DNA of 16,267 bases, from NCBI GenBank assembly GCA_003445475.1, contig DMDP01000228.1:1-16267 (forward strand), in the 5' to 3' direction. Under the pieces are notes generated by a model, which saw only the letters and a list, made by a program, of their open reading frames with translations, searched no databases and was not told where the DNA came from. The translations under genes and the position numbers were made by a program. This stretch comes from Peptococcaceae bacterium (lineage in GTDB: Bacteria; Bacillota; Desulfotomaculia; Desulfotomaculales; UBA12532). Shown here piece by piece: positions 1 to 6,518 of this stretch. Positions within the stretch are counted from its first letter, which is position 1. Each line of letters starts with the position of its first letter.

Positions 1-185
1 TCCCCGACGAGAAAGCCATCGAAGAGGTGATTCAACAACTCCTCAGTCCGTTTGGGGGACGGCTGATGGTTACGCCCAAGGAGGTCGACGCCCTTATTCA
101 CAACTGCGCCCGGATAATCGCCGGTGCCATTATGCAGGCCCTGCAACCAGGTGTGCCCGGCGGCTACGGCTCTTACCTGCAATAA
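1..185 (+). CDS. C-terminal part of an unrecognised protein (5'-truncated)
   Basis: An open frame enters from the left edge (first whole codon at 3) and ends at TAA 183-185, giving 60 visible residues. I do not recognise the family. The tail looks like two amphipathic helices: one with EKAIEEVIQQLL, then a short GGRLMVTPKE segment, then a helix with DALIHNCARIIAGAIMQAL. It finishes in a Gly/Pro/Tyr-rich end (QPGVPGGYGSYLQ). There is one cysteine, no membrane segment and no nucleotide-binding motif. Codon use matches the neighbouring genes and the stop abuts a hairpin, which supports a real coding end. It converges on the spore-protein gene downstream. The N-terminus and promoter lie outside the window, so function cannot be inferred. 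Confidence 0.65.
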   Translation, partial: PDEKAIEEVIQQLLSPFGGRLMVTPKEVDALIHNCARIIAGAIMQALQPGVPGGYGSYLQ

Positions 186-216
186 AAAAGAGCAGACGGG
201 CGGCCGCCGCCTGCTC
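184..216 (-). terminator. Rho-independent terminator of the SASP gene
   Basis: A perfect 6-bp outer stem GAGCAG (190-195) / CTGCTC (211-216) encloses a GC-rich interior around GCGGCCGC. Read on the reverse strand the hairpin is followed by six T residues (184-189), the normal layout of an intrinsic terminator for the gene ending at 239. On the forward strand only a weak pyrimidine run follows, so it may also help end the truncated forward gene. Confidence 0.75.
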
Positions 217-238
217 CGCGCAACCCTTTTCATTTACC

Positions 239-475
239 CTATCGCAGGTTGGTGGTACCGGCGAAGTTCCCGGCGAGATTCTGTTCATACGCCTGAATCA
301 TACGCCGCACCATGTGACCCCCGATGGCGCCGTTCTGGCGCGAAGGAACATCACCAAGGTAGCTGCCCGGAGGCAGATTGATGCCGACCTCCCGTGCGAT
401 CTCCCACTTCAGCTGGTCGAGGGCGGCCCGGGCCTCAGGTACCAAAACACGGTTCGTCCTTTGACCCTGTGCCAT
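239..475 (-). CDS. Alpha/beta-type small acid-soluble spore protein (SASP)
   Basis: A 78-residue protein that should coat and protect DNA in the dormant spore and be degraded at germination. It has both family signatures. One is the GPR-protease-site region LKWEIAREVGI at residues 22-32. The other is the second conserved block SRQNGAIGGHMVRRMI at about 45-60, which forms the second DNA-binding helix. VPEARAALDQ precedes the first block, as in typical members, and the length is normal. The ATG (473-475) is preceded by GGAGGTGAG (485-493) at good spacing. A sporulation-type promoter lies just upstream (510-540) and a hairpin terminator follows. Expression is therefore expected in the forespore. 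Alpha/beta SASPs usually occur as several paralogs, and a divergent relative lies immediately upstream. Confidence 0.95.
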   Translation of the reverse strand: MAQGQRTNRVLVPEARAALDQLKWEIAREVGINLPPGSYLGDVPSRQNGAIGGHMVRRMIQAYEQNLAGNFAGTTNLR

Positions 476-509
476 TTGCGATCCTCACCTCCCGTTGTTA
501 TTCTGGTTG

Positions 510-540
510 TAGTATGCTCGCAGCCGTATGTCTTTATGTT
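510..540 (-). promoter_or_regulatory. Sporulation (sigma-G/F-like) promoter of the SASP gene
   Basis: On the reverse strand CATACTA (510-516) matches the B. subtilis sigma-G -10 consensus at all seven positions. It is preceded after 18 bp by AACATA (535-540), a partial match to the -35 consensus TGAATA. The inferred start near 503 would leave a leader of about 28 nt that contains the ribosome binding site. The position directly before a SASP gene makes forespore control very likely. Confidence 0.7.
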
Positions 541-549
541 GACACATTT

Positions 550-708
550 TTACGGGCTCAACCCTCGTTTGCCGTTGCGCGTTTCCTTCACTTTTAACAA
601 TTTTAAACGTGGAAAATCCATGCCGATTTCGCGCCCCAGTTCGTACCGTATCTCCTCCTGTGCCGGCTTTTCGGACCTCATTGCACCTTTTTTCCGGCCG
701 CTGCGCAC
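550..708 (-). CDS. Short SASP-like protein, divergent or truncated
   Basis: A 52-residue frame beginning at GTG 706-708, with a strong GGAGGTGG site (714-721) 8 nt upstream, and ending at TAA 550-552. Residues 19-30, EIRYELGREIGM, align without gaps to LKWEIAREVGI of the neighbouring SASP. This is the segment cut by the germination protease GPR in known family members. The basic start RSGRKKGAM resembles the N-termini of some short clostridial SASPs. A weak echo of the second block, TRNGKRG (43-49), follows, but the frame stops there and the second helix (GGxMVRR in the neighbour) is missing. Other reading frames past the stop do not restore it. It lies 74 nt upstream of the normal SASP gene on the same strand. 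It may be a working minor SASP-like protein or a decaying paralog. The start codon and ribosome site favour translation. Confidence 0.65.
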   Translation of the reverse strand: MRSGRKKGAMRSEKPAQEEIRYELGREIGMDFPRLKLLKVKETRNGKRGLSP

Positions 709-732
709 AGCATCCACCTCCAGAAATTTTAG

Positions 733-773
733 ATTATAAACTTATTTTGCGCAGAAAAGGCAGGTAAAATGTT
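733..773 (-). promoter_or_regulatory. Candidate promoter of the short SASP-like gene
   Basis: On the reverse strand CAAAATA (743-749) matches the sigma-G -10 consensus at 5 of 7 positions, and AACATT (768-773) lies 18 bp upstream. This is the same spacing and almost the same -35 hexamer as the promoter of the neighbouring SASP gene. The predicted leader length is also similar, about 28 nt. A TATAAT (733-738) is present too, but I see no matching sigma-A -35 box at usual spacing. Confidence 0.35.
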
Positions 774-841
774 GGTGGTTGCGTGAGGGTAGAAGGAAAG
801 AATGGGGGACATGGGTCGGATTACATATATTACCAAATGTT

Positions 842-2902
842 CTAGCTAATTCCCAAACGGGTGGCTGTGAACCCGAATCGCGCCTCGATGGCCGCGCGCA
901 ACGGCGCGTTTTCGGAGTGCCGCAGGTCGGGGTCGGCTTCCACCACGCGGCGGGCCTCTTCCCGGGCCGCTTCCAGGATTTGCACATCGCGTACCGGATC
1001 CGCGATTTTAAACTCCGGCACCCCGCTCTGGCGTACGCCGAAGAACTCGCCCGGTCCCCGCAGGCGCAGATCTTCCTCGGCAAGTTGAAATCCGTCATTA
1101 GTAGCCACCAGGGCCCGCAACCGCGCCTTCGCTTCCGCCGTCCTTGGTGCGCCCACGAGGGCGCACCAGCTTCTGGCACGGCCTCGTCCCACACGCCCGC
1201 GCAACTGGTGCAACTGGGCGAGCCCGAATCTTTCGGCGTCGAGAATCACCATGCCTGTCGCGTTGGGGACGTCGACACCGACCTCGATGACCGTTGTGGT
1301 AACAAGAATGTCGATTTGCCCGCGGCGAAAGGCGTCCATGACCTCTTCGCGGGCGTCCGGTCGCATGCGTCCGTGTAAAAGGCCCACGCGACAGGACGTG
1401 AAAACGCGCTCGGCGAGGTGAGCCGCCAGTTCAGTTGCGGCGTGACTCTGCAACTGCTCGGATTCCTCAATAAGTGGACAGACGACGTAGACCTGGTATC
1501 CCCGGGCAACCTCTTCTCGAATACGCTCATAGAGCCGCTCCAGCCCCTCCGGGGCCACGTAAAAGGTCTGGACCGGTTGCCGTCCGGGCGGCATCTCGTC
1601 GATGATCGAAATATCCAGGTCGCCGTACAGCGTCAGCGCCAGCGTACGGGGGATCGGCGTCGCCGTCATAACCAACAGGTCCGTCGTGACGCCCTTGTCC
1701 TGCAACATCGCCCGCTGCCGCACGCCGAACCGGTGCTGTTCGTCGATAATCACCAAGCCCAAACGGGCGAATTTGACCTCGTCCTGGATGAGGGCGTGCG
1801 TACCCACAACGATGCCGGCCACCCCGGTCGCAATGGCCTCCAGGTTGGCACGGCGCGTTTCCTGGTCGAGGCTTCCCGTCAAGAGATACGGCTTGAGGCC
1901 CAGCGGGGCGAGAATATCCTGCAGCTTGAGGTAATGCTGTTCGGCCAGGATCTCCGTCGGCGCCATGAGCGCTCCCTGGAGACCACCTTCCTGAGCCTTT
2001 ACCAGGGCCATGACGGCGACCACCGTCTTGCCGCAACCTACATCTCCCTGCAACAGGCGCTGCATCGGTTCGGGCCGCTGCATGTCTTCCGCCACCTGCC
2101 GCCACGCCCGTTCCTGCGCCGCCGTCAGCCGGAAGGGCAGGCTCTCCCGCAGGGCAGCTACAAGTGGCCCGTCCGGTCCGTACCGGAAGGGCTTGGTCGC
2201 CCGGTGCGTCATGGCACGCCGGCGGGCCAGAGCCACTTGCAGCAAAAACAATTCCTCGAATATAAAACGGCGCCGCGCCGCCTCCGCCTCGGCCAGGCTG
2301 GCGGGAAAGTGCACCTGCCTGAGGGCACGCGCAAGTTCCACCAGGTTTTGCCGGTGCAAGACGGCAGGCGGCAAGAACTCCCGCACTTCGTTGGCCACTT
2401 CCAGCGCCGCCTGTACCGCGCCCCGTATTACTTTTTGCGGCAGCTTTTCCGTCCCCGCGTAAACCGGCACGATGCGGCCGGTGCTCAGCGTTTGCCCTCC
2501 CGCCGGCTCCCACTCGGTTACGTGGATCTCCACCCGGCCAAAGCTCCGGTCCACCTTGCCGGCGACGGCAATCCTGGCCCCGGGGCGCAACTGGCGCAGG
2601 ATGTAAGGCTGGTTAAACCACACCGTGTAAAAGGTGGTCGTGCCGTCACACACGGCAAGCTTAGTAATGGTCAACCCCCGCCGCGGTTTAAGCTCCTGGC
2701 CGGCAACAACCGTCCCCTCCAGGCACACCGTATCCCCGTGCCGCGCTACCGCGGCCAAACTTGTGCGCCGATCCTCGTAGCGGCGCGGAAAGTGGTAAAG
2801 CAGGTCGCCCACGGTTTCAATACCGAGCTTTTTGAACTGCACCGCGCGCCGGGGGCCGACCCCTTTCACATACTGCACGGAGTCCGTGAGTCGCATCTTC
2901 AT
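842..2902 (-). CDS. recG: ATP-dependent DNA helicase RecG
   Basis: The branch-migration helicase that remodels stalled replication forks and Holliday junctions. Numbering from the ATG at 2902 gives 686 residues, close to the family norm. The N-terminal wedge region begins with VQYVKGVGPRRA and FPRRYEDR. Helicase motifs follow in order: Walker A GDVGCGKT (about 286-293), DEQHRFG (387-393), TATPIPRT (413-420), LHGRMRP, then TTTVIEVGVDVPNA and QLHQLRGRVGRG near 550-590. The start is uncertain. A TTG at 2918-2920 directly abuts GGAGG (2921-2925), with no spacing, so it is an unlikely start. ATG 2900-2902 gives a normal RecG N-terminus, but GGAGG is then 18 nt away and a two-codon ATG-AAC-TAG frame lies between. 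No clear terminator follows. It is divergent from the dehydratase-like operon. Confidence 0.95.
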   Translation of the reverse strand: MKMRLTDSVQYVKGVGPRRAVQFKKLGIETVGDLLYHFPRRYEDRRTSLAAVARHGDTVCLEGTVVAGQELKPRRGLTITKLAVCDGTTTFYTVWFNQPYILRQLRPGARIAVAGKVDRSFGRVEIHVTEWEPAGGQTLSTGRIVPVYAGTEKLPQKVIRGAVQAALEVANEVREFLPPAVLHRQNLVELARALRQVHFPASLAEAEAARRRFIFEELFLLQVALARRRAMTHRATKPFRYGPDGPLVAALRESLPFRLTAAQERAWRQVAEDMQRPEPMQRLLQGDVGCGKTVVAVMALVKAQEGGLQGALMAPTEILAEQHYLKLQDILAPLGLKPYLLTGSLDQETRRANLEAIATGVAGIVVGTHALIQDEVKFARLGLVIIDEQHRFGVRQRAMLQDKGVTTDLLVMTATPIPRTLALTLYGDLDISIIDEMPPGRQPVQTFYVAPEGLERLYERIREEVARGYQVYVVCPLIEESEQLQSHAATELAAHLAERVFTSCRVGLLHGRMRPDAREEVMDAFRRGQIDILVTTTVIEVGVDVPNATGMVILDAERFGLAQLHQLRGRVGRGRARSWCALVGAPRTAEAKARLRALVATNDGFQLAEEDLRLRGPGEFFGVRQSGVPEFKIADPVRDVQILEAAREEARRVVEADPDLRHSENAPLRAAIEARFGFTATRLGIS

Positions 2903-2956
2903 AACTAGTTCATTTGACAACCTCCGGCCTGGTCCTTCCCATATACGGTGACCACC

Positions 2957-2977
2957 CCAAGCAAATTGACTGCTTGG
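2957..2977. promoter_or_regulatory. Inverted repeat overlapping the -35 box (candidate operator)
   Basis: CCAAGCA (2957-2963) and TGCTTGG (2971-2977) are perfect 7-bp inverted arms separated by AATTGAC. The -35 hexamer TTGACT (2966-2971) lies within the element, so a bound dimer would block polymerase. A second small palindrome, TTGGCCAA (2974-2981), overlaps its right arm. Which regulator binds cannot be told from the sequence. Confidence 0.45.
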
Positions 2978-2994
2978 CCAAATTCTGCTAAACT
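2966..2994 (+). promoter_or_regulatory. Sigma-A-type promoter of the dehydratase-like/activase operon
   Basis: TTGACT (2966-2971), an optimal 17-bp spacer, and TAAACT (2989-2994). The -35 box matches the consensus at five of six positions and the -10 box at four. Transcription would start near 3001, leaving a leader of about 79 nt before the ATG at 3080. Confidence 0.6.
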
Positions 2995-3015
2995 AGGTGC
3001 GGGAATTCCTGCCGG

Positions 3016-3046
3016 CGATTATGCAAACGGACGCTGCGACATACTA
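3016..3046 (+). promoter_or_regulatory. Candidate second, sporulation-type promoter of the same operon
   Basis: CATACTA (3040-3046) is a full match to the sigma-G -10 consensus. CGATTA (3016-3021), 18 bp upstream, shares four of six bases with TGAATA. The start point would fall near 3053, about 27 nt before the ATG, the same geometry as the SASP promoter in this window. A 7-mer match can occur by chance in 16 kb, so this rests on spacing and position. Confidence 0.35.
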
Positions 3047-3079
3047 TGCTAACAGATTTCTTGTCCGAGGGTGAGGCAT

Positions 3080-5215
3080 ATGCCGACCGTAGCCCTGCCG
3101 CGGGCGATGGCTTACTACTATATGTATCCTTTCTTTCGCACCTTCTTCCACGAACTCGGCGTCGATATCGTGGTTTCGCCACCAACTACGAAGCAAACCT
3201 TGGAAAAGATGGAGTTTTGTCCCACGGACGAACCGTGCCTGGCGGTAAAACTTCTCTTTGCCCATGCTAAAGAACTGCTGGACGCAGGGCACCGGGATCT
3301 TGTCATCCCGTGCTTGGTAAGCCTGGAGCCCCATAACTTCTGCTGCCCAAAGTTCATCGGCATACCTTATATGGTGCAAAACGCCTTGAAAAACGGCGCC
3401 CGCATCCATGCACCGCGGATCGATATGTTTCAGGGCAAGAAGGAATGGCAGGAAACCTTCGTCGCCGTAGGCCGCCATTTCGGGGCGCCACCCGAGAAAG
3501 TACTGCACGCGCTGGACCGCGCCTGGCAGGTACAACACCGGTTTGACGATGCCCTGGTCGAAAAGAAGCTGACCATTATCGAGGGGTACCGGCTGCTCGA
3601 AAGCGGCCGGCTGTTCGGCACCGAGCCGGCGGGAGCGCCGAGGAAACCTGTTATCGGCGTGGTCGGGCATCCATATGTACTCTACGATCCATTCACCCTG
3701 GACCTTCTTGCCGAATTCCGCAAGTACGGAACGGTATTAACCGCCGAAATGGTGCCCGCCGTGGATGCCCGCCGCGAGGTGAGCACCCTGCTGGAAGGTG
3801 AGAGGTTGTGGAACTTCGAGGCGCGCATTCTCGGGGCCGGACTGTATTATTTGCGCCGCGGGATGGTCGACAAGCTGGTGCTGGTGGGCTCTTTCGAGTG
3901 CGGCCCCGAGTCGGTTATTGAGTCGTACCTCGAAGAAGAAGCGGCCCGGCGTGGCATTCCCTTTCTCCTCCTCACGCTTGATGAACACACGGGCGAGGCG
4001 GGGCTGGTAACCCGGATCGAGGCGTTTATGGATGTTACCCCTTCCCGGAATCCTTCCCACCGGGAAGCGGCGTCACTCCCAATCACCCCCGGCCTGCGTG
4101 CGGAAAAATTTGTCATTGGATTGCCCACCATGGGGCATCTGGACGTGGCCATCCGCTCCGCGCTGGCCGATTGCGGCGTGGAGTCCATACGCACGCCGGC
4201 GGCCAGCAAGGAAGTGCTTGAACTGGGCAAGCTGGTGTCTCCCGAGTTCGTCTGCTTGCCCTTTGTCATCACCCTCGGTCAGATGCGGTGGCTTCTGGAG
4301 CACGGCGCCACCAGGATATTGATGGTAGGCGGCAAAGGCAAGTGCCGCTTGGGGTGGTACGCGCAAATCCAGGACCAGCTTTTGCGGCGCCTCGGCTACG
4401 ACTTCGAAATGATCATCATCGACTCGCCTCTTCCCCTGCGCGAGCGGTGGAGCCAGTTCCGTCAGACTTTAAGGCGGGCCACCAACAATGCGTCCTGGCT
4501 CCGCGTCTTGAAGGCGCTCTACGCAGGGTATCATAAAATGGCGGCCATTGACGAGGCGGAAAAGATCTGTCACCGACTTCGCGCCTTCGAGCAAAAGCAG
4601 GGCACCATCGACCGGCATTTCAAGCGATTTGTGCGCAAGATAGAAGAGGCGTCGGGGCTGGACGACGTATGGCGGCTTATGCGGGAATTCCGGGAGCAGG
4701 CCGACAGCATTGAGACCGAGGACACCAACCCCGTACGGGTGCGGGTTCTGGGGGAAATCTGGGTTGTTCTCGAGGCTTACGTCAACATGCAAATTGAGCG
4801 TCTCTTAGGGTCGTCGGCCGACCCGCGGGTTTGGGTCGACCGCGAGATATCCTGTACCAACTGGTTTCACCAGCACATCTTTCCCACAAGGGAGGCTGTG
4901 CAGCGGCGCCGGGAGATCAAGCAGGCGGCGGCGCCCTATCTGGGCGTCGAGGTGGGAGGCCACGGGCAGATCAGTGTCGGCCTCACCGCGCTGGCTAAAC
5001 GAGAGGGTATCGATGGCGTTATTCACCTCATGCCCTTTACCTGCATGCCGGAAATCGTGGCGCAGAACATAATCGTGCGCATAAGCCAGGAACTGGACAT
5101 CCCGGTACTCACCTTTATCATTACCGACCAGACGGGCGAGGCCGGCTTCGAAACGCGTGTGGAGGCCTTCCTGGATATCCTGAAAGACCGGCGGGATGCC
5201 CGCCTTGTCCACTGA
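3080..5215 (+). CDS. Fused two-half HgdB-like iron-sulfur protein (DUF2229/COG3580 + COG3581), 2-hydroxyacyl-CoA dehydratase-related
   Basis: A 711-residue cytoplasmic protein related to the electron-accepting subunits of 2-hydroxyacyl-CoA dehydratases. The N-half (1-320) opens with ALPRAMAYYYMYPFFRTFF and VVSPPT, typical of DUF2229, with Cys47, 53, 78, 88, 89 and 274. The C-half (about 343-705) shows the COG3581 motifs IGLPTMGHLD, PEFVCLPF (Cys392), MVGGKGKCRLGWY (Cys422) and PFTCMPE (Cys655). Both halves end alike: CGPE then DEHTGEAGLVTRIEAFMD at 301-318, and CMPE then DQTGEAGFETRVEAFLD at 683-699. This suggests duplication and fusion of two subunits. ATG 3080 is chosen because GAGG (3067-3070) sits 9 nt upstream. 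A GTG at 3071 is possible but overlaps that site. The activase gene follows after 11 nt. The substrate is unknown, and no CoA-transferase gene is nearby. Confidence 0.85.
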   Translation: MPTVALPRAMAYYYMYPFFRTFFHELGVDIVVSPPTTKQTLEKMEFCPTDEPCLAVKLLFAHAKELLDAGHRDLVIPCLVSLEPHNFCCPKFIGIPYMVQNALKNGARIHAPRIDMFQGKKEWQETFVAVGRHFGAPPEKVLHALDRAWQVQHRFDDALVEKKLTIIEGYRLLESGRLFGTEPAGAPRKPVIGVVGHPYVLYDPFTLDLLAEFRKYGTVLTAEMVPAVDARREVSTLLEGERLWNFEARILGAGLYYLRRGMVDKLVLVGSFECGPESVIESYLEEEAARRGIPFLLLTLDEHTGEAGLVTRIEAFMDVTPSRNPSHREAASLPITPGLRAEKFVIGLPTMGHLDVAIRSALADCGVESIRTPAASKEVLELGKLVSPEFVCLPFVITLGQMRWLLEHGATRILMVGGKGKCRLGWYAQIQDQLLRRLGYDFEMIIIDSPLPLRERWSQFRQTLRRATNNASWLRVLKALYAGYHKMAAIDEAEKICHRLRAFEQKQGTIDRHFKRFVRKIEEASGLDDVWRLMREFREQADSIETEDTNPVRVRVLGEIWVVLEAYVNMQIERLLGSSADPRVWVDREISCTNWFHQHIFPTREAVQRRREIKQAAAPYLGVEVGGHGQISVGLTALAKREGIDGVIHLMPFTCMPEIVAQNIIVRISQELDIPVLTFIITDQTGEAGFETRVEAFLDILKDRRDARLVH

Positions 5216-5226
5216 AACGGGGGGTC

Positions 5227-6249
5227 TTGACGAAGGTGCCTTTTTATCTCGGAATCGACGTCGGCAGCGTGACCACGAAGGTGGTCCTCATCAACGAAAA
5301 GTGCGAGGTGCTTTTCGACACGTACTTGCGGACCGAAGGGGGGCCCATCCAGGCCATCCAGAAGGGGTTCCGCCAGCTTTTCGCCACCCACGGCGATATT
5401 CCCGTAGCGGGCGTGGGCACAACCGGCAGCGGGAGGCGCCTCGCCGGTATCATGGTGGGGGCCGATGTGGTCAAGAACGAGATCACCGCCCACGCGATGG
5501 CCGCCCGGCACTTCGAGCCCGACGTGCGCACGGTAATCGATATCGGCGGCCAAGACTCAAAGATCATCTTCTTCAACAACGGCGTGCCCGTCGGTTTTAA
5601 CATGAATACCGTTTGCGCTGCCGGCACCGGGTCCTTCCTGGACCACCAGGCGGTGCGGTTGGGCATCCCCATTGAAGAATTCGGCGAGTACGCCCTGCGC
5701 TCAAGCAGCCCCATCAAGATCGCAGGCCGGTGCGGCGTTTTTGCAGAATCGGACCTGATCCACAAGCAGCAGATGGGGTACAAGAAAGAAGATCTTATCG
5801 CCGGCCTTTGCCTGGCCCTGGTGGGCAATTACCTTAACAACGTCGCCCGGGGACATCGCATCGAGCCGCCCGTCCTGTTCCAGGGAGGAGTGGCGGCCAA
5901 TATCGGTATGCGTGCGGCCTTTGAAAAGAGGCTGGGAATGGAGATTATCGTCCCCCCGCTTTTCAAGGTTATGGGCGCCTTCGGTGCGGCCCTCCTGGCC
6001 AAGCGCTACGCCGAGCGCCGTCGCTGTCCGTCCAACTTTCGGGGCGCATCGCACATCGCCAGCTTTACCTGCGTGCCCCGCACCTTCACCTGCGGGGACT
6101 GCCCCAATAACTGCGAGATCAACGAAGTATATATCAGTGGGGAACTGGTCAGCCGGTGGGGGTCCAAATGCGGAAAGTGGTATAATCTTTCCCTGGCATC
6201 TGACGACCGGCAGGAGGAGCGCGAGAGCCCGCTGCGCTTGTCGCGCTAG
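5227..6249 (+). CDS. BadF/BadG/BcrA/HgdC-type ATPase, activase of the preceding protein
   Basis: An ASKHA-fold ATPase of the acyl-CoA dehydratase activase family, 340 residues. Such proteins hold one [4Fe-4S] cluster between two subunits and use ATP hydrolysis to push an electron into the partner enzyme. Seen here: phosphate-binding GIDVGSVTTK (9-18), GTTGSGR (64-70), DIGGQDSK (105-112), the cluster ligands Cys130 (NTVCAAGTGSFLD) and Cys169 (AGRCGVFAESD), and GGVAAN (220-225). Beyond the usual domain end (about residue 262) is a tail with Cys267, 282, 289, 292, 296 and 315 (FTCGDCPNNCEI, then SKCGKWY), probably a further metal or FeS site. The start is TTG 5227 behind GGGGGG, with GTG 5236 as an alternative. 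It is co-transcribed with the fused HgdB-like gene, its likely partner. I see no terminator before rpmB. Confidence 0.88.
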   Translation: MTKVPFYLGIDVGSVTTKVVLINEKCEVLFDTYLRTEGGPIQAIQKGFRQLFATHGDIPVAGVGTTGSGRRLAGIMVGADVVKNEITAHAMAARHFEPDVRTVIDIGGQDSKIIFFNNGVPVGFNMNTVCAAGTGSFLDHQAVRLGIPIEEFGEYALRSSSPIKIAGRCGVFAESDLIHKQQMGYKKEDLIAGLCLALVGNYLNNVARGHRIEPPVLFQGGVAANIGMRAAFEKRLGMEIIVPPLFKVMGAFGAALLAKRYAERRRCPSNFRGASHIASFTCVPRTFTCGDCPNNCEINEVYISGELVSRWGSKCGKWYNLSLASDDRQEERESPLRLSR

Positions 6250-6256
6250 GTTTTGC

Positions 6257-6285
6257 TTGCGTTGCCCCGCGCCCTTTGTTAAAAT
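6257..6285 (+). promoter_or_regulatory. Sigma-A-type promoter of rpmB
   Basis: TTGCGT (6257-6262), a 17-bp spacer and TAAAAT (6280-6285), starting 8 nt after the activase stop codon. The transcript would start near 6292, with a short leader containing AAAGGAGGTG (6304-6313). Confidence 0.6.
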
Positions 6286-6318
6286 AGTTGCGTGGCTTTT
6301 TGTAAAGGAGGTGCAAGT

Positions 6319-6510
6319 GTGGCAAGAAAATGTGCCATCTGCGGCAAGCAGATCGATTTTGGCATGCAGGTAAGCCACTCACACCGCCGCACCAGGCGTC
6401 TTCGGGTGCCGAACCTGCAGCGCGTCCGTGCGGTGGTGAACGGGCAGAAAAAGAGGATCCGCGTCTGCACGACGTGCCTGCGAAGCGGAAAGGTCCAGCG
6501 GGCGATCTGA
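6319..6510 (+). CDS. rpmB: 50S ribosomal protein L28
   Basis: A 63-residue ribosomal protein of the large subunit. It begins ARKCAICGKQ and contains SHSHRRTRRLRVPNLQ and RIRVCTTCLRSGKVQRA, all typical of L28. Two CxxC pairs (Cys5/Cys8 and the CTTC pair near residue 50) make it the zinc-binding (C+) form. GTG 6319-6321 is chosen over an upstream in-frame ATG at 6292 because a near-perfect AAAGGAGGTG (6304-6313) sits 5 nt before it and the family N-terminus begins there. It is followed at once by a terminator and converges on pncB. Confidence 0.97.
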   Translation: MARKCAICGKQIDFGMQVSHSHRRTRRLRVPNLQRVRAVVNGQKKRIRVCTTCLRSGKVQRAI

Positions 6511-6518
6511 AGATACAA

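Noticed and set aside
550..600. A frameshift that would restore a full SASP after residue 52 of the short gene
   Set aside because: Translating the other two frames beyond the stop gives no GGxMVRR-type helix. One stops within three codons and the other reads into the next promoter with unrelated residues.
709..841. A further small gene or RNA between recG and the short SASP-like gene
   Set aside because: No frame with a ribosome site and no stable hairpin was seen beyond the candidate promoter elements.
1418..2908. Long open frames on the forward strand and in another reverse frame inside recG
   Set aside because: They overlay an intact recG with all helicase motifs. Their translations are low-complexity Arg/Pro/Gly-rich, with no ribosome site or family motif, as expected for shadows in GC-rich DNA.
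6292..6318. Upstream ATG start for rpmB
   Set aside because: It would add nine residues not seen in L28 and place the strong ribosome site inside the coding region.
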